Shown: positions 6,218-11,576 of the stretch, piece by piece
Position numbering within the stretch: position 1 is the stretch's first letter
How the letters are laid out: each line of letters begins with the position of its first letter
Assembly (NCBI GenBank): GCA_005776545.1
Contig: SXOY01000252.1
Coordinates: forward strand, 1-11,576
Reading direction: 5' to 3'
Length of the DNA: 11,576 nucleotides
Source of the DNA: Planctomycetia bacterium
GTDB lineage: Bacteria > Planctomycetota > Phycisphaerae > Phycisphaerales > UBA1924
Position numbers and translations under genes: made by a program
Notes under the pieces: generated by a model
Database searches by the model: none
Told to the model about the DNA's origin: nothing
The model's input: the letters and a program-made list of their open reading frames with translations, nothing else

Positions 6218-7729
6218 CTATCCCGCCATCACGCAGCGATCTTTGGCCCAATCGCGCAAGTCGTTGATCTTCTCCGCCATGGTGACACTCAATGGTCGCG
6301 AAATTACAATTTCGTTGATGATCATTGCAGTATCGAGAGTCTTGTTCGTTTCATTCCCCCCGAACACATTGTACATCGCGGACAAGATCGCCTGTTCAAT
6401 CTCCGCGCCGCTGAATCCATCGCTTGCGGTTGCCAGCGCATTGATATCAAACTTCGTTGGGTCTTGTTTGCGTTTGCGCAGGTGGATATCGAAGATCTGC
6501 TTTCGCGCATCGAGTTCCGGAAGGTCAACAAAGAAGATCTCATCAAACCGGCCCTTGCGCAGCAACTCCGGCGGCAACGCATTGATGTCGTTGGCTGTAG
6601 CCACCAGAAAAACTGGCGAGGTATGTTCCTGCATCCAGCTCAAAAGTGTCCCAAACATGCGGCGGGAAAGGCCGCCATCAGAACTCTCGCTCGCCGCACT
6701 TGCGAAGCCTTTTTCAATCTCATCGATCCAGAGGACCACCGGCGACATTGCCCTTGCTTGCTGCAATGCCGAACGCAGCAACCCCTCGCTCTCTCCAACA
6801 AATTTGTTGTAGAGTGTTCCCGGATCAAGCTTCACAAGTGGTCTTTTCCATGCGGCGGCAATCGCCTTCGCCGATAGACTTTTGCCTGCGCCTTGCACAC
6901 CCAGCAGCAGTACACCCCGTGGGGCGATGAGACCAAAGTCTTTCGCGGCAGGGCCAAAGGACTTATCGCGTTTCTTAAGCCAGGCTTTGAGGTGGACAAG
7001 TCCGCCGATGGAATCGAGGCTATCGGGCGCTTCGATATATTCGAGCACACCAGTATCTCGCAGCAGCGATCGCTTGGCCTTGAGCAACACCGGAAGGTCA
7101 TCCTTATTGAACGATCGATCTTCGCTCACAACTTGCGCGATCAGTTGTGCGGCATGACGCGAAGTCAGACCGCGAAGGGATTCAATCGCAATCTGAAAAT
7201 CTTCACGGGAGATTCGCACTTCAATCTTGTTCTGCCGATTCAGCTTCCGAAGCACACGCTTAATGATTGATTCGATCTCTTCATCATCGGGCGAAGTCAA
7301 TTCGCATCGCGTACTGATAAACCCCACGCTCGGTGGCACATCCGCCGTCGGATCGATCATCAACACGCGCGAAGCCAGTTGTGAATCGGTCATGGAAAGT
7401 CGATATTGTTCAACAAGTTCACGCAATGCACGCACTACGCGCTGGTCGGTGAAATACGCCGCCAAATCACATAGAATCACCATCCGCAAGCCTGGGTTTC
7501 GCGCCAACCACACCAGCGCGGCGGCGGGATTCTCAGTGTTCTCGATAATCTCCTGGCTGTCGAGCGAAAGGCTGTACAGTCCCCGCACGCTGGACCACGC
7601 CCAGGGTGTGACACCAAGTCGATGTGCTACTTCGCGAGCTTCTTCTATTACTTCTGGCTCTTCAAAAGAGATAACGCGAACACAAATGTGTCCGGCCTTG
7701 AAGGAGGATTCGGTAGAAGAGAGTCTCAT
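6218..7729 (-). CDS. ycf46: Ycf46-like AAA+ ATPase
   Basis: This 503-residue cytoplasmic AAA+ protein resembles Ycf46 of cyanobacteria and plastids in length and order. An N-terminal domain (about 14-150, starting with the ISFEEPEVIEE segment typical of Ycf46) is followed by helices and the AAA+ module. The module has Walker A GVQGAGKS (277-284), Walker B VVLWIDEIEK (331-340, with D336 and E337), sensor 1 Asn380, two Arg in the second region of homology (RKGR, 391-394) and sensor 2 FSGAEIEQAI. The C-terminal LRDWAKDR segment also matches Ycf46. All ATPase residues are present, so it should be active. The family's role is not well defined; work in cyanobacteria linked it to CO2-dependent regulation of photosynthesis, which cannot apply directly here. 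It has no operon partner. Upstream lie TACCCT 8 bases before the ATG, a purine-rich tract (pyrimidine-rich on this strand) and a three-copy motif. Confidence 0.92.
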   Translation of the reverse strand: MRLSSTESSFKAGHICVRVISFEEPEVIEEAREVAHRLGVTPWAWSSVRGLYSLSLDSQEIIENTENPAAALVWLARNPGLRMVILCDLAAYFTDQRVVRALRELVEQYRLSMTDSQLASRVLMIDPTADVPPSVGFISTRCELTSPDDEEIESIIKRVLRKLNRQNKIEVRISREDFQIAIESLRGLTSRHAAQLIAQVVSEDRSFNKDDLPVLLKAKRSLLRDTGVLEYIEAPDSLDSIGGLVHLKAWLKKRDKSFGPAAKDFGLIAPRGVLLLGVQGAGKSLSAKAIAAAWKRPLVKLDPGTLYNKFVGESEGLLRSALQQARAMSPVVLWIDEIEKGFASAASESSDGGLSRRMFGTLLSWMQEHTSPVFLVATANDINALPPELLRKGRFDEIFFVDLPELDARKQIFDIHLRKRKQDPTKFDINALATASDGFSGAEIEQAILSAMYNVFGGNETNKTLDTAMIINEIVISRPLSVTMAEKINDLRDWAKDRCVMAG

Positions 7730-7816
7730 GAGGGGTTAGGGTACGCGAGGCTAGAAAGTAGAGCAGGGGAGCAGTTGAACAGGAGATAAGAAGGAAGAGA
7801 AAAGGGGTGATGTTTT

Positions 7817-7866
7817 CTAAGGGGGCCAAGTGTTTCTAAGGAGGCCAATCTAGTTGGCCGCCTTAG
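7817..7866. repeat. Three copies of the 13-base motif CTAAGGNGGCCAA
   Basis: Copies are at 7817-7829 (N=G, plus), 7836-7848 (N=A, plus) and 7854-7866 (N=C, read on the minus strand). They match at 12 of 13 positions and differ only at the same base. The second and third form a 13-base stem with one mismatch and a 5-base loop. The block is 88-137 bases upstream of the AAA+ ATPase start, which suits an operator, but a repeat remnant is possible. Confidence 0.75.
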
Positions 7867-8064
7867 GTTTTTGGCGTAAAAACGAAGGTGGGTAATTTGC
7901 GAATTCGGTTTCGCAGATACTGTCGCATGAATTGGCGCGGAGTTGATGGGGCTTGGTTTTCATAGTTGCACCTTATTAGGTTGTTCGGCATTGATCAAGC
8001 AAAATTGCAGGAAAATGTTGTACCGGACAAAAATAGGGCGCAAGTGTTCCGGTCGATGAGAAAG

Positions 8065-8093
8065 TGCGGTGGGTTTCGGCTGACCCACCTGCA
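8065..8093 (+). other. Hairpin upstream of the small membrane protein
   Basis: A stem of 7 plus 3 base pairs with one bulge (TGCGGTGGGT at 8065-8074 with 8083-8093) closes an 8-base loop. It ends 32 bases before the ATG at 8126. It could be a leader structure or a terminator remnant; there is no T run after it. Confidence 0.35.
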
Positions 8094-8125
8094 ACCGCGG
8101 CGGAAGTTCAGCGGTATCCATTGAT

Positions 8126-8419
8126 ATGAAACTCATGCGTGATCTGACTTCGCCACGTGTGATGGCGTTGAAGGCGGGGCTGTTTGTGGTTGCGGGAGTG
8201 ATGTCTGCCGGTCTGCTGGCGATCAAGCAGAGGTCGCTATTCGATGCGGCTGCTTGCGTGCTTGTGTTCTGTATAGGCGCCTGGTGTTTGTGCCGCGCGT
8301 ATTACTTCGCGTTCTACGTGATCCAGCGGTATTGCGATCCGCAATTCCGCTACGCGGGAATCATGTCGGCGGTGAAGTGGGTGATGATTTCGCTTCGCGA
8401 GAAAGAGAAGATGCCGTAA
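8126..8419 (+). CDS. Small two-helix membrane protein, unknown function
   Basis: I do not recognise a family for this 97-residue protein. Residues 14-34 and about 40-62 are hydrophobic and likely span the membrane, separated by a short charged turn (KQRSLFD). The C-terminal third is basic and aromatic and ends REKEKMP, so both ends are probably cytoplasmic. The start has no Shine-Dalgarno; TATCCA, a weak -10 match, lies 5 bases before the ATG. An ATG three codons later is an alternative. It stands alone: the ATPase upstream points the other way and the next thing downstream is the transposase module. The hydrophobic pattern and the lack of a competing frame support it as real, though a small protein like this is easily miscalled. 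Confidence 0.65.
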   Translation: MKLMRDLTSPRVMALKAGLFVVAGVMSAGLLAIKQRSLFDAAACVLVFCIGAWCLCRAYYFAFYVIQRYCDPQFRYAGIMSAVKWVMISLREKEKMP

Positions 8420-8443
8420 AGCAAGATTGCGATTGCGTTGTGA

Positions 8444-8500
8444 TTATTCCCAGATTTCGCGCGGGTCGTATTCCAGCTTGTATTTGGCGAGAAGTGGAAC
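8444..8500 (-). pseudogene. Possible 3' gene remnant next to the transposase module
   Basis: On the minus strand a frame ending in TAA at 8444-8446 encodes RVPLLAKYKLEYDPREIWE, which looks like a genuine protein C-terminus. Upstream the frame runs into the hairpin array of the transposase module, where it stops looking like protein. It may be the tail of a gene cut off by insertion of the module. I do not recognise the protein, and the stretch is short enough to be chance. Confidence 0.25.
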
Positions 8501-8538
8501 CCGCTGCGTGCAAAAGAAGGAACCTCGGAATGCCGCGT

Positions 8539-8640
8539 ATCCCGGAGGGATTGACGAGTCGTTGCCAGAGGTTGACCACGCTCTGGTGGTCTACCTCTGG
8601 ACCGATGGTTTTGTTGTTTCGGAGCATCCCAGCGGGATGC
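8539..8640 (+). repeat. Left three-hairpin array of the RAYT module
   Basis: From outside in: ATCCC-GGA-GGGAT (8539-8551), a worn copy of the outer hairpin; a core hairpin (8565-8600) with 8 paired bases, a T/T mismatch, 6 paired bases and loop GCTCTG; and a perfect GCATCCC-AGC-GGGATGC (8624-8640). The core with its leading TCGTTG (8559-8600, 42 bases) equals the reverse complement of 9188-9229 at 40 positions. Confidence 0.85.
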
Positions 8641-8664
8641 ACGAGAGTTCGATAAACTTATTTC

Positions 8665-9114
8665 GTGCCAAGCTCATGGACCCAGAACTTGTATCATGGT
8701 GTATTTGCGACCAAGCGCCGTGTTGAGATCTTGAAACCACATCATGAAGAGCGCCTCTATCCCTTTGTCGGTGGAATCCTCAACGATCTGAAATGCACAC
8801 CGATCGCCATCAACGGCATGCCCGATCACGTGCATTTTCTCGCTCGATATCCATCAGACCTGTCGCATTCAGACCTGCTCTGGCATGTGAAGAAACGTTC
8901 GAGCGAGTGGTTGCATAACACATTTCCGGAGTTAGAGTCCTTTGAATGGCAGAAGGGATACGGCGGGTTCACGGTAAGCAAGTCGATGCAGGAGACTGTG
9001 GCAGACTACATCCGCGGCCAGACGGAGCATCACAAGAAGGTGAGTTCGCTGGACGAATTCACTGAGTTTCTGCGGGCGCATGGTGTGGAGTTTGACCCCA
9101 GGTATCTTGAATGA
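8665..9114 (+). CDS. REP-associated tyrosine transposase (RAYT), IS200/IS605 TnpA-like, Y1 HUH
   Basis: This 149-residue single-strand DNA transposase of the Y1_Tnp family should cut and join DNA at hairpins through a 5'-phosphotyrosine link. The HUH motif is HVH (55-57) in NGMPDHVHFLARYP, and the catalytic Tyr is Tyr115 in VADYIRGQTEHHKK. The N-terminal LYHGVFATKRRVEIL and the WQKGYGGFTVSKS segment (95-107) are family hallmarks. The length is normal and no key residue is missing, so it should be active. The start is GTG at 8665; no ATG offers a better alternative and no strong Shine-Dalgarno is seen. There is no accessory TnpB/IscB gene. The flanking hairpin arrays are its likely substrates. 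Related planctomycete RAYTs are known, so the gene itself is not unusual. Confidence 0.92.
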   Translation: MPSSWTQNLYHGVFATKRRVEILKPHHEERLYPFVGGILNDLKCTPIAINGMPDHVHFLARYPSDLSHSDLLWHVKKRSSEWLHNTFPELESFEWQKGYGGFTVSKSMQETVADYIRGQTEHHKKVSSLDEFTEFLRAHGVEFDPRYLE

Positions 9115-9133
9115 ATATGCTCGTGAAGTTCAT

Positions 9134-9250
9134 GCACCCACGCTGGGGTGCGATGCAAAGAAAGGAAGAGGTAGTGGGGGTTCCTTCCCAGAGGTAGACC
9201 ACCAAAGCGTGGTCAACCACTGGCAACGATCATGCATCCCGCTGGGATGC
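9134..9250 (-). repeat. Right three-hairpin array of the RAYT module, inverted
   Basis: From outside in: a perfect GCATCCC-GCT-GGGATGC (9234-9250); a core hairpin (9188-9223) with the same 8+6 stem as the left copy, one extra mismatch and loop CAAAGC; and GCACCC-ACGCTG-GGGTGC (9134-9151), a variant of the inner hairpin. Order and spacing mirror the left array. Confidence 0.85.
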
Positions 9251-9298
9251 AGAGGCAGGAAGCAACAAAGTTTGTGTCGGTGGGCGTACGGCTGATCC

Positions 9299-9805
9299 TC
9301 ACTTGGACTTCGTGGGTTTGGCGCTGAGCGCATCCTGCAGCATCGCGATGAGATCATCATCGCCTAGTTCATCGATGCCTTTATTGGCCGATGTGTACGC
9401 GTCGATCATTGCCGCGACATCCTTTGCGAAATCGATCTTTTTCCCCAACTGGGGATCTTTGCAAACAAACCCCGCGGCGACGAGTTGCGAACCGATTTTC
9501 CCAATGGTCTTGAAGGTCTGCTTTGCCTTACGCGGGCTGAGAGAATAGGGAATTGTGATCTCCGCTACTTTGGCAGTGATCATCATTTGTATTCCGGTCT
9601 TGTTGTCGTTGAGTTCGACATGGGAGAATTGCTTGCGTGCCTGAGCCAGCGAAATCTTGAGCGACTTGGCGATCGCTGGGAAATCGAATTTGAATGGCTT
9701 GAGGCCCGGAGCGATCTTGCGAAGCGACGCGACAAGCGCATCCGTCTGCTTTGCGGTGAGCGGTTTCAAAGTCTTCGATCGTTTGAATAGAAGGTCGTAA
9801 CTCAT
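9299..9805 (-). CDS. Basic, Lys-rich hypothetical protein
   Basis: I do not recognise a family for this 168-residue protein. It is soluble, Lys-rich and mostly helical, opening with MSYDLLFKRS and a segment (LTAKQTDALVASLRK) that looks like the start of a helical domain. Residues 70-90 may form a short beta region, and the C-terminal DELGDDDLIAMLQDAL (145-160) is an acidic helix, followed by a basic KPTKSK tail. There is no signal peptide or membrane segment. The promoter-like TACACT lies 6 bases before the ATG, with no Shine-Dalgarno. It ends about 50 bases from the RAYT module's right array and begins 27 bases after the stop of the membrane protein gene upstream, so it may be read with the genes at 9833-10635. 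Confidence 0.75.
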   Translation of the reverse strand: MSYDLLFKRSKTLKPLTAKQTDALVASLRKIAPGLKPFKFDFPAIAKSLKISLAQARKQFSHVELNDNKTGIQMMITAKVAEITIPYSLSPRKAKQTFKTIGKIGSQLVAAGFVCKDPQLGKKIDFAKDVAAMIDAYTSANKGIDELGDDDLIAMLQDALSAKPTKSK

Positions 9806-9811
9806 GGCCGG

Positions 9812-9817
9812 AGTGTA
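9812..9817 (-). promoter_or_regulatory. Putative -10 box, leaderless arrangement
   Basis: The minus strand reads TACACT, 6 bases before the ATG at 9805. It is a weaker match than the other -10 boxes in this window, and no -35 is evident. Confidence 0.3.
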
Positions 9818-9832
9818 CCGCGAACTCTACAA

Positions 9833-10222
9833 CTAAGGATAAACCTTTGTCGCGCTTGTCACGATTCCATTCTTGACCGTGACATCGATAAAGTAGTAGT
9901 CGATCCACAGCTTTTCATAAATCTGATATTCATCGTTCAAGAGTCCATCTGGCGTGGCTTTGCGGATCAGGGTGATGCTGGCATGCTTCGCGATGCGAGG
10001 CTGGATCTGTGCCCAGTTCTTGCCAATCAGGCTGTCGGGGCGCACAGCGGGTCGAAGTGCAAAGAAGATGCTGTAGCCCACGATTAGGATTGCTGCGGCG
10101 GTCAAGAGAAACGGCTTGCGCAGGTCCCTGCCCGGTCCCGTCTCTGCGCCATCGCGAACGGGCGCAGATGGTGGGGTATTGGGACTTGAGGATGGTGCGG
10201 GTCGGTTCAGAGACTCACCCAC
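9833..10222 (-). CDS. Membrane-anchored hypothetical protein with Pro-rich N-terminus
   Basis: This 129-residue protein has three parts: a Pro/Ser-rich cytoplasmic N-terminus (1-35), one membrane helix (about 38-57, preceded by basic residues), and an extracytoplasmic domain (62-129). That domain, with SLIGKNWAQIQPRI and ending YFIDVTVKNGIVTSATKVYP, resembles the alternating pattern of small BamE- or PepSY-like periplasmic folds, but this is only an impression. The only start I can support is GTG at 10222. It overlaps the end of the upstream gene by 16 bases, which suggests translational coupling. There is no other Met in the frame, so a later start would need another alternative codon. Confidence 0.7.
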   Translation of the reverse strand: MGESLNRPAPSSSPNTPPSAPVRDGAETGPGRDLRKPFLLTAAAILIVGYSIFFALRPAVRPDSLIGKNWAQIQPRIAKHASITLIRKATPDGLLNDEYQIYEKLWIDYYFIDVTVKNGIVTSATKVYP

Positions 10223-10635
10223 ACCCAGACCGGCTGGCTTGGTGTGCGGCTTAGAAATGTGCAGAGTTCCAGGAACCAGGCCTGAAACTCATTGAGTTCA
10301 TCATCTGGGATATCCCATTCTTCGGTGCCGGCCCACGCGGCTGCGATCTCGGTTCGACCGGCATTGTCAAGGGTTGAGAGATGTTCGATGATCACAGAGG
10401 GAAGTTGGTAGATCCATGGGCCATCGGAACTCGCTTGTGTCGTGTAATCCGGGGCGCGAGCGACGACAGCATCGATGTCATCAATGTCTTCACCCAGGCA
10501 GAGTGTGGCAAGTGTCGCAGCCTTGATGTCGTCGAACGCGTCGCAGGTGAAGTGGGGCGGCGGCGGACCATTGCGTGCGAGATCCGGAGTGATCTTGTCA
10601 GGTGAGGCGGTGAATATGAGAGAGGGCATGCTCAT
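10207..10635 (-). CDS. Conserved hypothetical protein, acidic, unknown function
   Basis: This 142-residue protein is acidic and soluble. The frame is open up to 10776, but ATG at 10635 has GGAG 7 bases before it and opens with MSMPSLIFTASPD, while the upstream part crosses a palindrome cluster and reads like noise, so I chose 10635. The C-terminal half (WIYQLPSVIIEHLSTLD at 74-90, AAAWAGTEEW at 98-107, then FLELCTFLSR) resembles a loosely remembered bacterial family with YxLP and WAxTEE motifs; no function is known to me. Its stop overlaps the GTG of the next gene by 16 bases, so the two are probably co-translated. Confidence 0.75.
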   Translation of the reverse strand: MSMPSLIFTASPDKITPDLARNGPPPPHFTCDAFDDIKAATLATLCLGEDIDDIDAVVARAPDYTTQASSDGPWIYQLPSVIIEHLSTLDNAGRTEIAAAWAGTEEWDIPDDELNEFQAWFLELCTFLSRTPSQPVWVWVSL

Positions 10636-10695
10636 CAGAAATCTCCGGGGAGCGCATGGTAGCGGGTGAGTATGACAAAGCCCCGCCCACGGCCC

Positions 10696-10798
10696 CTCCC
10701 CGGCGCGGGGGGGAGCATCAATACATTGCTTTTCAGGGGTAGCGTTCTCGAAGCGAGAACTTACCCCTGACCACATCCGTGAGCCCGCTCCGGGGCTC
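10696..10798. repeat. Cluster of three unrelated palindromes between two small genes
   Basis: Three palindromes lie between the start of the acidic gene (10635) and the stop at 10815: CTCCCC/GGGGAG (10696-10715, 8-base loop); a strong hairpin at 10733-10770 with a 9-base outer stem (TCAGGGGTA/TACCCCTGA), a small bulge, a 7-base inner stem and an AAG loop; and GAGCCC-GCTCCG-GGGCTC (10781-10798). There is no T run after them on either strand, so they are not standard terminators. They look like REP-type elements of other families than those at 8539-9250. Confidence 0.65.
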
Positions 10799-10814
10799 TC
10801 AGCAATTCAATCGA

Positions 10815-11144
10815 TCAACGAATGCCACCCGGAGATCCATTGAGCCACTTGGTATAGAGTGCTTCGACCTCCTTCATGGATGCCCTTGTCATCGCAAGCA
10901 CTTGTGGTTCCATTCCATGCGGATAGCCGAGAAGGTTATTGAACGTGTTGTTGATCGCCATGCTGATGAGCGAGTCGGAGTCATCGACGTTCGGCCACAA
11001 CTTCAGAATGTCGCGAACCTCCGCGCGTTCGCAGCCAAAAATCGTTGCAAACTCAAACTCGGGAAAGAATGGACCATCCGCCGCGGCGTGAATGCAGCGG
11101 CGAGTGAGATCTAACTCCTCTTTCGAGAGATTCGATAGTGGCAC
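10815..11144 (-). CDS. Small conserved hypothetical protein
   Basis: This 109-residue protein has no membrane segment or signal peptide. It reads LSKEELDLTRRCIHAA, then GPFFPEFEFATIFGCERAEV (24-43), then SMAINNTFNNLLGYPHG (61-77). These have the look of a conserved hypothetical family I have seen in bacteria but cannot name or assign a function. The start is GTG at 11144, with GGGAG 9 bases upstream. It begins 31 bases after the isocitrate dehydrogenase stop on the same strand, so it is probably in that operon. It is followed by the palindrome cluster. Confidence 0.75.
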   Translation of the reverse strand: MPLSNLSKEELDLTRRCIHAAADGPFFPEFEFATIFGCERAEVRDILKLWPNVDDSDSLISMAINNTFNNLLGYPHGMEPQVLAMTRASMKEVEALYTKWLNGSPGGIR

Positions 11145-11175
11145 GGTGCTGAACTCCCTCGCGCAACGGAAGTTT

Positions 11176-11576
11176 TTACATATGTTTGATGATTGCCTCG
11201 CCGAACTCAGAACACTTCAGCTTGATCGCCCCCTCCATCATGCGATGGAAGTCATAGGTCACAGTCTTCGCGCCGATCGCGCCGTCCATGCCCTTAATGA
11301 TGAGATCCGCGGCCTCGGTCCAGCCCATATACCGCAGCATCATTTCGCCCGACAAGATGACTGAGCCAGGGTTGACCTGGTCGAGGTTCGCGTACTTGGG
11401 GGCAGTTCCGTGTGTGGCTTCGAAGATGGCGTGGCCGGTGATGTAATTGATGTTTGCGCCGGGGGCGATTCCGATGCCGCCGACCTGGGCTGCGAGGGCG
11501 TCAGACAAATAGTCGCCGTTGAGGTTGAGTGTGGCGATGACATCGAAATCCTTGGGGCGAGTCAGGACCTGCTGCA
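11176..11576 (-). CDS. icd: NADP-dependent isocitrate dehydrogenase (partial, N-terminus beyond window)
   Basis: This is the C-terminal 132 residues of a citric acid cycle enzyme converting isocitrate to 2-oxoglutarate and CO2 with NADP. The frame is open at the right edge (first whole codon at 11574) and stops at 11176; E. coli Icd has 416 residues. [19 protein letters not shown] carries two Asp that bind the metal ion in E. coli Icd. HGTAPKYA holds the Lys-Tyr pair that marks NADP rather than NAD use. [20 protein letters not shown] and the end [13 protein letters not shown] agree closely with the E. coli enzyme as I recall it. The hypothetical gene at 10815-11144 follows by 31 bases. Confidence 0.97.
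   Translation of the reverse strand, partial: QQVLTRPKDFDVIATLNLNGDYLSDALAAQVGGIGIAPGANINYITGHAIFEATHGTAPKYANLDQVNPGSVILSGEMMLRYMGWTEAADLIIKGMDGAIGAKTVTYDFHRMMEGAIKLKCSEFGEAIIKHM

Larger units (their letters stand above)
7730..8125. other. 396-base intergenic region with repeats and hairpins, no gene
   Basis: I see no convincing coding frame here. It holds a purine-rich tract (about 7781-7810 on the plus strand), three copies of a 13-base motif (7817-7866), a small GTTTTT/AAAAAC hairpin (7867-7883) and a bulged hairpin (8065-8093) 32 bases before the next gene. It separates two divergently read genes, so it should carry both their promoters. The only long open frame, on the minus strand at 7960-8226, overlaps the membrane protein in reverse and looks spurious. 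Confidence 0.7.
8539..9250. mobile_element. RAYT transposase module flanked by inverted three-hairpin arrays
   Basis: A single-gene element of about 710 bases. An IS200-like HUH transposase gene (8665-9114) lies between two arrays of three palindromes (8539-8640 and 9134-9250) in inverted orientation. This is the layout of a REP-associated tyrosine transposase (RAYT) with its REP/BIME-like sequences. True IS200/IS605 ends are hairpins, not classical inverted repeats, so no target duplication is expected and none was seen. Whether the whole unit moves, or the gene is domesticated and acts on scattered repeats, cannot be told from one copy. Confidence 0.8.

Noticed and set aside
6209..7739. Long plus-strand open frames (222, 189 and 170 residues) opposite the AAA+ ATPase
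   Set aside because: They are on the reverse of a strongly conserved gene, have no recognisable motifs and read as unlikely protein.
8539..9250. CRISPR array
   Set aside because: The repeats are palindromes in inverted pairs around a gene, not regularly spaced direct repeats with unique spacers.
10636..10776. 47-residue N-terminal extension of the acidic hypothetical protein
   Set aside because: It reads through the palindrome cluster, while the ATG at 10635 has a proper Shine-Dalgarno.

Overview
The window looks like ordinary chromosome from a planctomycete, most likely the class Phycisphaerae. The signs are: a membrane protein ending in a CPTCGYD...CPECG zinc ribbon (3164-3628); a secreted CHRD protein ending in a Gly-rich hydrophobic stretch plus RRRR, as in PEP-CTERM-like sorting tails (5564-6160); and a REP-associated transposase flanked by GCATCCC-type palindromes. 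This placement is inferred from protein style and was not tested by a search. Base composition is moderately GC-rich throughout, with no sharp break that would mark a large island.

Layout. 1-2385 (minus strand): a sugar ABC transporter unit closely resembling E. coli YtfQ/YtfR (galactofuranose uptake), read as binding protein, then a Cys-rich acidic protein of unknown role, then the ATPase, which runs off the left edge. 2517-3628 (plus): an unusual aquaporin-family channel followed 14 bases later by a small zinc-ribbon membrane protein. 3663-4139 (minus): a DinB/YfiT-fold protein, divergent from 4200-5441 (plus), a family 2 glycosyltransferase and a guanine/cytidine-type deaminase. 5564-6160 (plus): the secreted CHRD protein, sharing a bidirectional terminator with a convergent Ycf46-like AAA+ ATPase (6218-7729, minus).

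7730-8125 has no gene. It holds a purine-rich tract and three copies of a 13-base motif, CTAAGGNGGCCAA, two direct and one inverted. 8126-8419 is a small membrane protein. 8539-9250 is a compact transposase module: an IS200-like HUH tyrosine transposase (RAYT) bracketed by two inverted copies of a three-hairpin array, with a 42-base core that matches at 40 positions. 9299-11144 (minus) holds four small proteins of unknown function, with a cluster of three different palindromes at 10696-10798. 11176-11574 (minus) is the C-terminal third of NADP-dependent isocitrate dehydrogenase.

How it fits together. Most genes are unrelated housekeeping or accessory functions. The clearest joint function is the sugar transporter. 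Several genes carry a -10-like box ending 5-7 bases before the ATG with no Shine-Dalgarno sequence, which suggests leaderless transcripts; others (2385, 1302, 5564, 10635) have clear Shine-Dalgarno sites. I did not find a convincing new multi-gene system. The strongest candidates for new biology are the transposase with its inverted hairpin arrays, the three-copy motif upstream of the AAA+ ATPase, the aquaporin with altered NPA motifs, and the Cys-rich protein inside the transporter operon.
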